From contig JALQUE010000294.1 of NCBI GenBank assembly GCA_023260815.1, forward strand, positions 1 to 6,083: DNA of 6,083 nt. The letters run 5' to 3'. Made by a program: the position numbers and the translations under genes. The notes under the pieces are model-generated. The model saw only the letters and a list, made by a program, of their open reading frames with translations. It searched no databases and had not been told where the DNA came from. Positions 1 through 4,703 of the stretch are shown here, one piece after another (position 1 is the stretch's first letter; every line of letters begins with the position of its first letter). Source of the stretch: Roseovarius sp. (GTDB taxonomy: Bacteria > Pseudomonadota > Alphaproteobacteria > Rhodobacterales > Rhodobacteraceae).

Positions 1-805
1 CGCCGATCAGCAGCGCCGCCACCACCGTGCCGCGCAGCGAGCCCAGCCCGCCGATGATGACGACAATGAAGGAGAGCAGCAGCGGGTCGGTGCCCATCAG
101 GTAATGCGCCTGCTGGATCGGCACGATCAGCACCGCCGCCAGCGCCGCCAGCCCGGCCCCAAGCCCGAAGACCAGCGCATAGACCTTCTCCACCGGGATG
201 CCGAAGGCCAGCGCCATCTCCCGGTCGGCCTGCGTGGCGCGCATCACCAGCCCGATGCGGGTGCGCGTCATCAGCACCCACACCCCGCACAGCACCGCAG
301 CCGCCGCCCCGATCACCGCCAGCTTGTAGGTGGTCGTCGACAGACCCCACGGATAGTAGAAATGCCAGCCGCCCTCGGCCCTCTCGATCCAGGGCAGGGC
401 GATGCGCTGGTTGAACGGCGCCTCGACGGGCCGCGCCTCGGGACCATAGGTCATCAGCGTCAGTTGCTGGAGGATGTATAACAGCCCGATGGTCGCCACG
501 ATCGTGCGTTCGGGGTCATAGTTCAGCCGCTTGAGGATGGTCATGTCGGCGGCCACCGCGATGGCGCCCACCAGCAGCGGCGCCACCACCAGCGCCGCGA
601 CAAAGCCAAGCGCCGGATGCCCGCCCATCCAATGAGCCACATACCACGCGATCACCGCCCCCAGCATGAAGAACTCTCCATGCGCGATGTTGACGACCCG
701 CATCACCCCGAACACCAGCGACAGGCCCACCGCTGTCAGCGCCAGCACCGCCGCCGTCACCGCCCCTTCAAGCGAGGCCAGCAGGATATAAGGTCCGATC
801 TCCAT
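1..805 (-). CDS. livH: Branched-chain amino acid-type ABC transporter permease, LivH family (3' end cut off)
   Basis: This is an inner-membrane permease of a high-affinity branched-chain amino acid-type (HAAT) ABC importer. It would pair with a LivM-type permease, two ATPases and a periplasmic binding protein, none of which is in the window. The frame is open from an ATG at 805 to the window edge, giving 268 residues, close to the usual 290-300. Family signatures are clear: GLSLVFGVMRVVNIAHGEFF at residues 27-46, an EAA-like cytoplasmic loop around 188-212 (MRATQADREMALAFGIP), then GLGAGLAALAAVL, and near the end IGGLGSLRGT. Most of the rest is hydrophobic membrane helix. The start is slightly uncertain: an in-frame GTG lies three codons upstream at 814, but MEIGPYILLASLEG fits the usual short N-terminus. 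The substrate cannot be read from a permease alone; urea, amide or other amino acid transporters share this family. It lies 57 bp after the 103-aa gene on the same strand and may be co-transcribed with it. Confidence 0.93.
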   Translation of the reverse strand, partial: MEIGPYILLASLEGAVTAAVLALTAVGLSLVFGVMRVVNIAHGEFFMLGAVIAWYVAHWMGGHPALGFVAALVVAPLLVGAIAVAADMTILKRLNYDPERTIVATIGLLYILQQLTLMTYGPEARPVEAPFNQRIALPWIERAEGGWHFYYPWGLSTTTYKLAVIGAAAAVLCGVWVLMTRTRIGLVMRATQADREMALAFGIPVEKVYALVFGLGAGLAALAAVLIVPIQQAHYLMGTDPLLLSFIVVIIGGLGSLRGTVVAALLIG

Positions 806-815
806 ATCCCGCACA

Positions 816-847
816 GGCTTGCCCCGTCGCGGTCCTCAGGGCAAGCC
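816..847 (-). repeat. Perfect 9-bp inverted repeat upstream of the permease gene
   Basis: GGCTTGCCC at 816-824 is the exact reverse complement of GGGCAAGCC at 839-847, with a 14-base loop between. It fills most of the gap between the 103-aa gene stop (863) and the permease start (805). In the minus-strand transcript it would form a strong GC-rich hairpin ending 10 bases before the ATG at 805. No U-run follows it, so it does not look like a classic intrinsic terminator. It could reduce readthrough, act as an mRNA stability or processing element, limit ribosome access, or be a dyad operator. The function is inferred. Confidence 0.6.
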
Positions 848-862
848 CCCATGACGCCGGTC

Positions 863-1174
863 TCAGCTCAGAGAGCCGGCTTCCCGGTCGAACAGATAGA
901 CCGCCACCGCCGTGCTTTCGCTATATTCGGTCAGCTCGAACGCGGTCTTCAGGCGTTGCAGAACATCGATCTTGCCTTTCACGAAGGTATCCAGCTCCTC
1001 CTGCAGATCGAACCGCACGATCAGCGTGACCGTGGCGCCCTTGTCGATCAGGATGCTCAAGCTCGAGATATTGGCCTCCGCGATCGCGCCGCCGATTTCC
1101 TCGGACAGAAGCGACACCCCGATCTTGGCCTGATCGAGGCTCTTGAACCTCAGCGTGTAAACCCGGCTGTACAT
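863..1174 (-). CDS. Small protein of unknown function, possible ferredoxin-like fold, paired with the GAF protein
   Basis: This is a 103-residue soluble protein that I do not recognise. It has no signal peptide, membrane segment or cysteine. The hydrophobic pattern suggests beta-alpha-beta-beta-alpha-beta: strand 2-11 (YSRVYTLRFK), helix 12-34, strands at about 37-43 and 47-55 (ATVTLIVRF), helix 57-76 (LQEELDTFVKGKIDVLQRLK) and a strand near 87-95 (STAVAVYLF). That order resembles small ferredoxin-like or dimeric alpha/beta-barrel proteins, but this is reading by eye and not a family match. The ATG at 1174 is supported by a GAGAGGGG ribosome binding site overlapping the stop of the preceding GAF gene, 13 bp away. 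The two genes therefore probably form an operon and may act together. The downstream permease could belong to the same transcript. Function is unknown. Confidence 0.82.
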   Translation of the reverse strand: MYSRVYTLRFKSLDQAKIGVSLLSEEIGGAIAEANISSLSILIDKGATVTLIVRFDLQEELDTFVKGKIDVLQRLKTAFELTEYSESTAVAVYLFDREAGSLS

Positions 1175-1181
1175 GGCAAGA

Positions 1182-1189
1182 CCCCTCTC
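1182..1189 (-). promoter_or_regulatory. Ribosome binding site of the 103-aa gene
   Basis: GAGAGGGG reads on the minus strand 7 bases before the ATG at 1174 and overlaps the TGA stop of the GAF gene (1188-1190). The arrangement suggests that ribosomes finishing the GAF gene can reinitiate on the 103-aa gene. It also fixes the ATG at 1174 as the start. Confidence 0.6.
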
Positions 1190-2009
1190 AATCCAGCATC
1201 GCGAACATCGAATCCAACAACTCGGTGTTCTTCAGGGGCGATACCGCCCGTTTGTAATCTGACGGCCCAAGCCCGTTTCCGGTCTTCAGCGTCGTGCCCT
1301 CTTCGCTCAGGTCCAGACCGGTCTCGGTCTCCTGCGCCAGCCCGAGTGCGATCAGCGTGGCGCGCTCGTCATTGGCCACCGGTTGACCCATGCACAGGTT
1401 CAGAAACGCCCGCGCCGTGCCAGTCTCGGTGATGCCGGCGCGCTGCAAATCCCCAAGGATGCGCTCGCAATCGCGGGCCGCCTGCTCTTGCCGGTCGGTC
1501 TGCATCTGGATGGTCAGCACCATGTCCGAAGCGATCCCGCTCAGAAGGTCCACCTGTGTCTCGCTCAGCTCTCGTGGCTCGAAATCCACCGCGCAGATCG
1601 TGCCCAGAACGAATCCCTCCGCCGTGACCAGCGGAAAGCCCGCCCAGAACACCCAATGCGGATCGCCCGTAATCAGCGGATGCGCCTGAAACGTGGGGTG
1701 CTGGCGCATGTCGGGAACAATGAAGGGCTGGGTGTCCAGCAGCGCGTGCTGACAGATCGTGTCCTGCCGCGCCACCTCGGTCGCTCCGGTCAGGCAGCCG
1801 GTGAAATTCTCCGACAGGAAATATTGCCGCGCCTCGTCCAGAAGCCCGGTATACGAGACAGGCACCCCCGCGATATGCCGAAAGAGCTTGGTGTAGATGT
1901 CGAACCTCGACAGGGCCTTGCTCCCCATCAGGCCGCTGCGCTTTACCGCACTCAATCGCCGCTCTTCATTGGCCGGCATCCGCGCCGGTTGAAATTCTGT
2001 GTCTGTCAT
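1188..2009 (-). CDS. GAF-domain sensor-like protein without a recognised output domain
   Basis: This is a 273-residue soluble protein. A GAF domain spans about residues 34-168. The typical features are a helix with YFLSENFTGC (63-72), QDTICQHAL (82-90), FIVPDMRQHPTF (96-107), then the core strands FWAGFPLVTAEGFVLGTICAVD (121-142) and PRELSETQVDLLSGIASDMV (145-164). GAF domains bind small ligands or mediate dimerisation; the ligand here cannot be told. A charged, possibly coiled helix follows (168-192). The C-terminus (about 199-243) ends in LGLAQETETGLDLSEEGTTL, which resembles the wing of a winged-helix domain, but this is a weak visual match. No kinase, GGDEF, EAL or cyclase domain is present. 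The ATG at 2009 was chosen because GGGACGGG precedes it by 4 bases and the N-terminus is then ordinary; the frame also allows a TTG start at 2039. The gene lies 172 bp after nnrU and 13 bp before the 103-aa gene. A role in NO or nitrogen sensing is possible from position only. Confidence 0.88.
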   Translation of the reverse strand: MTDTEFQPARMPANEERRLSAVKRSGLMGSKALSRFDIYTKLFRHIAGVPVSYTGLLDEARQYFLSENFTGCLTGATEVARQDTICQHALLDTQPFIVPDMRQHPTFQAHPLITGDPHWVFWAGFPLVTAEGFVLGTICAVDFEPRELSETQVDLLSGIASDMVLTIQMQTDRQEQAARDCERILGDLQRAGITETGTARAFLNLCMGQPVANDERATLIALGLAQETETGLDLSEEGTTLKTGNGLGPSDYKRAVSPLKNTELLDSMFAMLD

Positions 2010-2181
2010 AAGACCCGTCCCGCTTGTTCGATCTCTCAAACGGCAGGTTCGCCAAAACTTATAGGGCAGGGGGGGCCGGTATTTTGTTTGGACGTCGGGG
2101 TTACAAGGTCGGGACGTGGCCGATTGAGCGCGCCAGCCGTTTCGTCAGACCGTGACCAAAATTGGACACGTCAACCAAAGC
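2010..2181. other. Intergenic gap between nnrU and the GAF gene; probable transcription-unit boundary
   Basis: This 172-bp stretch is the only sizeable gap in the window. Reading on the minus strand it holds, in order, a 20-bp imperfect dyad (2151-2170), two direct copies of GGACGT on the plus strand (2090-2095 and 2112-2117, 22 bp apart), a run of seven G on the plus strand (2069-2075), and a TATAAG (2058-2063) that could be a -10 element. No good -35 hexamer lies 16-18 bp from that TATAAG, so a promoter for the GAF gene is likely here but cannot be placed. No GC hairpin with a U-run was found after nnrU. Confidence 0.4.
2151..2170. promoter_or_regulatory. Near-perfect 20-bp dyad just downstream of nnrU (possible operator or RNA hairpin)
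   Basis: The plus strand reads CGTG-A-CCAA-AA-TTGG-A-CACG. Eight of nine arm positions pair, the exception being the A/A opposition at 2155 and 2166, around a central AA. It begins 12 bp beyond the nnrU stop. A further CCAA (2175-2178) gives the TTGG half an alternative partner. The DNA symmetry would suit a dimeric regulator. As RNA it forms only a short stem with a mismatch and no U-run after it. Function is inferred. Confidence 0.35.
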
Positions 2182-2850
2182 TCACAGCGCGGGCACGCCG
2201 ATCACGTGGGGATGGGCCAGCAACAACGCGGCGAAAGCGACAAGACCGATCACCAGCCGCACAAACAGCGCCGGCCAGAAGCGCGGTGCGTGAAACAGCG
2301 GCGCGGCCTTGCGGGCTGTGTCGAGCACCTCCCAACGCAACGGGCCAAGGGTCCGCCGCTTGCGCCGGTCGATCACGGCACGACCGGCGATCGCAAAACT
2401 TCCCAGCACGCCGAACAGGATCACATGCGCAAGGTCTCCGTTCGCAAGAAGATGCACCCCGGCCCAAAGGGCCAGCGCCAGCAGGATCGGATGCCGTGTC
2501 CAGCGCACGATGCCCGGACGCGCCGGATCGAACCTGTCGTTCCACGCGCCGCCAAAGGAAAACGGGTTCGGTCGCGCGATGCCAAGCGCAAGGATCAGAC
2601 ACACCGCCAGCATACCCATATGGGCCACATGGCGATGCCATGCCATCTGTGGCCAAAGGTGAACATAAGGCGCCTCGCCCGCCGACCAGATCAGAAGCGC
2701 GAGCATCCCGACCGAAAGGGCCGAATACATCAGCCCGAAGCCGCGCGTCCCGATCCTCTCCACCAACCGAGACCTGACCGCAGGGCGCACAGGAATCGAG
2801 TGGGTCAGGAAGAAGGCCCCGAAGACAGCCGCAAAGCCTGTCCATCCCAT
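2182..2850 (-). CDS. nnrU: NnrU family membrane protein, nitric oxide/denitrification associated
   Basis: This is a 222-residue integral membrane protein of the NnrU family, found beside nor and nir genes in alphaproteobacteria. Its biochemical role is not established. Visible features are a first helix (4-18, TGFAAVFGAFFLTHS, with the family's typical early HS), a second helix at 38-56, HRHVAHMGM (72-80) leading into a third, the family-like GIVRWTRHPIL (113-123) followed by LWAGVHLLANGDL (128-140), and two more helices (141-161, 193-212). The GIVR-TRHP stretch resembles the corresponding segment of isoprenylcysteine methyltransferase-type membrane proteins; that link is my inference. The ATG at 2850 is chosen because it starts 1 bp after the nnrS stop and has GGAG 7 bases upstream (2858-2861). 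The in-frame extension to 2919 lies inside nnrS and is arginine-rich, so it is rejected. It is the last gene of the nor unit. Confidence 0.92.
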   Translation of the reverse strand: MGWTGFAAVFGAFFLTHSIPVRPAVRSRLVERIGTRGFGLMYSALSVGMLALLIWSAGEAPYVHLWPQMAWHRHVAHMGMLAVCLILALGIARPNPFSFGGAWNDRFDPARPGIVRWTRHPILLALALWAGVHLLANGDLAHVILFGVLGSFAIAGRAVIDRRKRRTLGPLRWEVLDTARKAAPLFHAPRFWPALFVRLVIGLVAFAALLLAHPHVIGVPAL

Positions 2851-2851
2851 G

Positions 2852-4042
2852 CTACGTCTCCGGTTTCGGACGCAGAAGCGCGGGGCCATAGGCCACCGCA
2901 AACCCCGCAAAGGCCGCAAGCCAAAGCACCCCGGACACCTGCGTAAGCTCCCAATGGATCGACGACCAGAACCGGGCCAGAACCGCGCCGAACAGGCAAA
3001 GGTAGATGCCCACGGTCACCCGGTTTGCGCTCAGGGATTGGCCGGTGTGGCCCAGGGTTGCACGGGTCATCACGGCCAGGGTCATCGCGCCGATGGCGCC
3101 TGCCATCCAAAGATGCTGGGCGCCGGCGGTGACCGGATTGCCCATGATCTGATCCACCCCAAGGCCAAAGGCGCCCAAGGGAATGAACAGGTACGCTGCG
3201 TGCAGCACCCATAACAGGGGGTCGCGCAGCGTATGGTGCGGTTGCCAGCGGGCCTGTCGAACACCATGCAGCGCGCCAAACAAGATCAGCGCTGCGCCCG
3301 TCTGAACCCCGAAGGGCCGGACGACCCACAGCATCAGCGTGGCGATGCTGACCAGCAACACCAGCTTGTCGAAACGCTGCATCGGCGGCGCGGGGCGCGC
3401 GGGATTATTCTGCTTGGCCAGCCAGTTGCGGGTGAAAGAGGGGATGATCCGCCCTCCGATCACGGCGATCATCATGATGCCCGTCGCAAGACCAAGGCGC
3501 AGACCGTTGCCTTGGGCTGCAGACGCGCCCGACAGGGCCTCTGCGTGAAAGATGCCGTTGGCCAGTGTGAAGACGGCCAGCAGGGCAAGCACTATCAGGT
3601 TGCGCCAGTTCTTGCCCGCCACGATCTCGCGCAGGATCAGCCCGCCCAACACCAGCGGAAAAGCCAGGTCGATGACGGGCGCGACCGCCACAGGCAGGTG
3701 GTCCGACACAAGGACCGCAAGGCGCCCCGCGACCCAAAGCAAGACAAGCGCCGCCAGCCGCCAACCGACCATCGGCAGACGCCCGGTCCAGTTGGGCACT
3801 GCCGTCAACAGGAACCCTGCCAGCACGGCGCCCAGATAGCCGAACAGGAATTCATGCGCATGCCAGGATACCGGATCGAACCGCGTCGGCAGCGTGATCG
3901 CGCCCGACAGGGCAAGCAACCACACAAGCATCGCCAGCGTGACCCAGACGGCACCCAAAAGAAAGAAGGGCCGAAAGCCAAAGCTGAAAAGAGCCGGTCC
4001 CTGCCATGCCCGTATCTGTTCTGCCGATGTCTGTCCCATCAT
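2852..4042 (-). CDS. nnrS: NnrS family haem/copper membrane protein, nitrosative stress
   Basis: This is a 396-residue polytopic protein of the NnrS family, with about twelve predicted membrane helices. The Rhodobacter sphaeroides founder was described as a haem- and copper-containing membrane protein induced under NO-producing conditions; related proteins protect against nitrosative stress. Family motifs are intact: FSFGFRPFFLLG (19-30), WHAHEFLFGY (60-69), VPNWTGR (82-88), HAEAL (166-170), GGRIIPSFTRNWL (196-208) and, late in the protein, HLWMAGAIGAMTLAVMTRA (310-328) followed by LGHTG (330-334). The conserved histidines in these motifs are candidate metal ligands. Its ATG at 4042 overlaps the TGA of the preceding DUF6522-like gene (ATGA); a second ATG directly follows at 4039. 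The Shine-Dalgarno match is weak (GGGAT), so translational coupling is likely. Nothing suggests truncation; the length is normal for the family. Confidence 0.95.
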   Translation of the reverse strand: MMGQTSAEQIRAWQGPALFSFGFRPFFLLGAVWVTLAMLVWLLALSGAITLPTRFDPVSWHAHEFLFGYLGAVLAGFLLTAVPNWTGRLPMVGWRLAALVLLWVAGRLAVLVSDHLPVAVAPVIDLAFPLVLGGLILREIVAGKNWRNLIVLALLAVFTLANGIFHAEALSGASAAQGNGLRLGLATGIMMIAVIGGRIIPSFTRNWLAKQNNPARPAPPMQRFDKLVLLVSIATLMLWVVRPFGVQTGAALILFGALHGVRQARWQPHHTLRDPLLWVLHAAYLFIPLGAFGLGVDQIMGNPVTAGAQHLWMAGAIGAMTLAVMTRATLGHTGQSLSANRVTVGIYLCLFGAVLARFWSSIHWELTQVSGVLWLAAFAGFAVAYGPALLRPKPET

Positions 4043-4293
4043 CTTGATCCCGTTTTGGTGCGCAGCGTCTTGAGAACCGTTCCGTCTTCGGAACAGGTCA
4101 GCCGTATGCGCGTGTCATCATGAAAGAAGCTGAGCCGCATTTTCCCAGCGTCGTCGCCTTCGCCGGTCTCAAGCCGCGTCGTGATCCGACCGTCGCGCAT
4201 CCTGTCGCGCACCTCGGCGGGGGTCAGGCCCAGAAGTCCGGCAAGGTCGGTCGCGTCGATGATGGGCTGTCCGGTCTGCATGTCGATCTTCAT
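4039..4293 (-). CDS. DUF6522-like small soluble protein in the nor operon
   Basis: This is an 84-residue soluble protein without signal peptide or membrane segment. I recognise it tentatively as DUF6522, small proteins found near nitrogen-oxide genes in alphaproteobacteria; the function is unknown. Residues 13-37 (DATDLAGLLGLTPAEVRDRM and following) have the look of a helix-turn-helix, with LAGLLGLT as helix-turn and PAEVRDRMRDG as the next helix. Beta-rich sequence follows: ITTRLETGEGDDAGKMRLSF (37-56) and RIRLTCSEDGTVLKTL (62-77). This resembles a small DNA- or protein-binding module, but there is no proof of DNA binding. The start at 4293 is secure because of a strong AAGGAGG 4 bases upstream; the longer open frame to 4395 runs antisense to nothing sensible and overlaps the upstream gene. 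It overlaps both neighbours by 4 bp, which ties it to NO metabolism. Confidence 0.88.
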   Translation of the reverse strand: MKIDMQTGQPIIDATDLAGLLGLTPAEVRDRMRDGRITTRLETGEGDDAGKMRLSFFHDDTRIRLTCSEDGTVLKTLRTKTGSR

Positions 4294-4529
4294 GCCGCCT
4301 CCTTTTCGTCCGCCACGTCCATCAAGTGACGGATATGCCGGGCGAAATACCATGTCGCCGGCGCCCCGATAACACATCCCAGCCCAAGCGACCAAACCGT
4401 CGAGGCGACAGGCCCGCCAATCCAGCTGAAGATGAGCGACGCGAAAAAGACGTTCACCGCTGCCGCCCCGGCCCCGAAAGGATAAAGCGTCAGCGCGATG
4501 CGCCGGGTGGACCAGCCCTGCCGGGTCAT
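4290..4529 (-). CDS. Small two-helix membrane protein of the nor operon (NnrT- or NorF-like position)
   Basis: This is a 79-residue protein with a basic N-terminus (MTRQGWSTRR) followed by two membrane segments: about 11-36 (ALTLYPFGAGAAAVNVFFAS and onward) and 41-63 (VASTVWSLGLGCVIGAPATW and onward). It ends in a charged tail rich in Arg, His, Asp and Glu. By the positive-inside rule both ends should face the cytoplasm. Size, topology and position after norD recall the small membrane proteins NorF (Paracoccus) and NnrT (Rhodobacter) of other nor operons, but I cannot confirm homology, so no symbol is given. The ATG at 4529 overlaps the stop of the 58-aa gene, and its own TGA overlaps the DUF6522-like ATG. 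There is no obvious Shine-Dalgarno sequence, so translation is probably coupled. A plausible role is help in assembly or stability of the NO reductase. Confidence 0.87.
   Translation of the reverse strand: MTRQGWSTRRIALTLYPFGAGAAAVNVFFASLIFSWIGGPVASTVWSLGLGCVIGAPATWYFARHIRHLMDVADEKEAA
4298..4304 (-). promoter_or_regulatory. Strong ribosome binding site of the DUF6522-like gene
   Basis: A full AAGGAGG reads on the minus strand 4 bases before the ATG at 4293, inside the last codons of the 79-aa gene. It decides the start of the DUF6522-like gene in favour of 4293 and suggests that this small protein is made at a high rate relative to its weakly preceded neighbours. Confidence 0.75.
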
Positions 4530-4702
4530 CTGCGCGACACCAGCGTCTGGACCGCGATCATGAAGGCGATAAGCGCGATGCAGGCCACCGCGTACCAGAA
4601 TTCGGCAGTCGCCGACTGGGCCTGCGGGATCGGTCTGTCAAAGCTGTCTGCAAATGTGGGCGAGGCAAAGACGGTGGCCAGGGCAACGATCAGTCTGCGC
4701 AT
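4526..4702 (-). CDS. 58-aa exported or membrane-anchored small protein after norD
   Basis: This short gene is easily missed by length cut-offs. It encodes 58 residues. The N-terminus looks like a signal peptide: MRR, a hydrophobic core LIVALATVFA (4-13) and a possible cleavage after SPTFA (14-18). A short polar stretch follows (DSFDRPIPQAQSATAE, 19-34), then one membrane helix (35-54, FWYAVACIALIAFMIAVQTL) and a basic end SRR. If cleaved, the mature protein would have about 16 residues in the periplasm and a single C-terminal anchor with its end in the cytoplasm; if not, it is a two-helix hairpin. The start at 4702 lies 1 bp after the norD stop and has AGGAG 7 bases upstream; the TGA (4526-4528) overlaps the next ATG. 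This exact packing between genes is the main reason to call it real. I do not recognise a family. The position suggests an accessory subunit or assembly factor for NorCB. Confidence 0.85.
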   Translation of the reverse strand: MRRLIVALATVFASPTFADSFDRPIPQAQSATAEFWYAVACIALIAFMIAVQTLVSRR

Positions 4703-4703
4703 G

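Noticed and set aside
2010..2039. TTG start for the GAF gene at 2039, adding ten residues
   Set aside because: The ATG at 2009 has a G-rich Shine-Dalgarno-like sequence just upstream, while the TTG has none, and the added residues do not look like part of the domain.
2161..2174. FNR/NnrR-type box in the gap after nnrU (TTG...CAA)
   Set aside because: TTG at 2162-2164 and CAA at 2172-2174 are 7 bases apart; the family dyad needs 8, and the inner AT/AT positions do not match.
2040..2181. Intrinsic terminator after nnrU
   Set aside because: The only hairpin near the stop has a mismatch in the stem and no U-run on its 3' side in the minus-strand transcript.
2851..2919. Extended NnrU start at 2919
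   Set aside because: The extension lies within nnrS and is an arginine-rich stretch; the ATG at 2850 has a GGAG and sits 1 bp after the nnrS stop.
617..4123. Long open frames on the plus strand (617-1432, 1383-2777, 3233-4123 and others)
   Set aside because: They lie opposite well-recognised minus-strand genes. Their products are rich in Arg, His, Pro and Gln with no hydrophobic core or family motif, as expected for antisense shadows in GC-rich DNA.
4294..4395. Extended start of the DUF6522-like gene at 4395
   Set aside because: It would overlap the 79-aa gene by more than 100 bp, whereas the ATG at 4293 has a full AAGGAGG and a 4-bp overlap.
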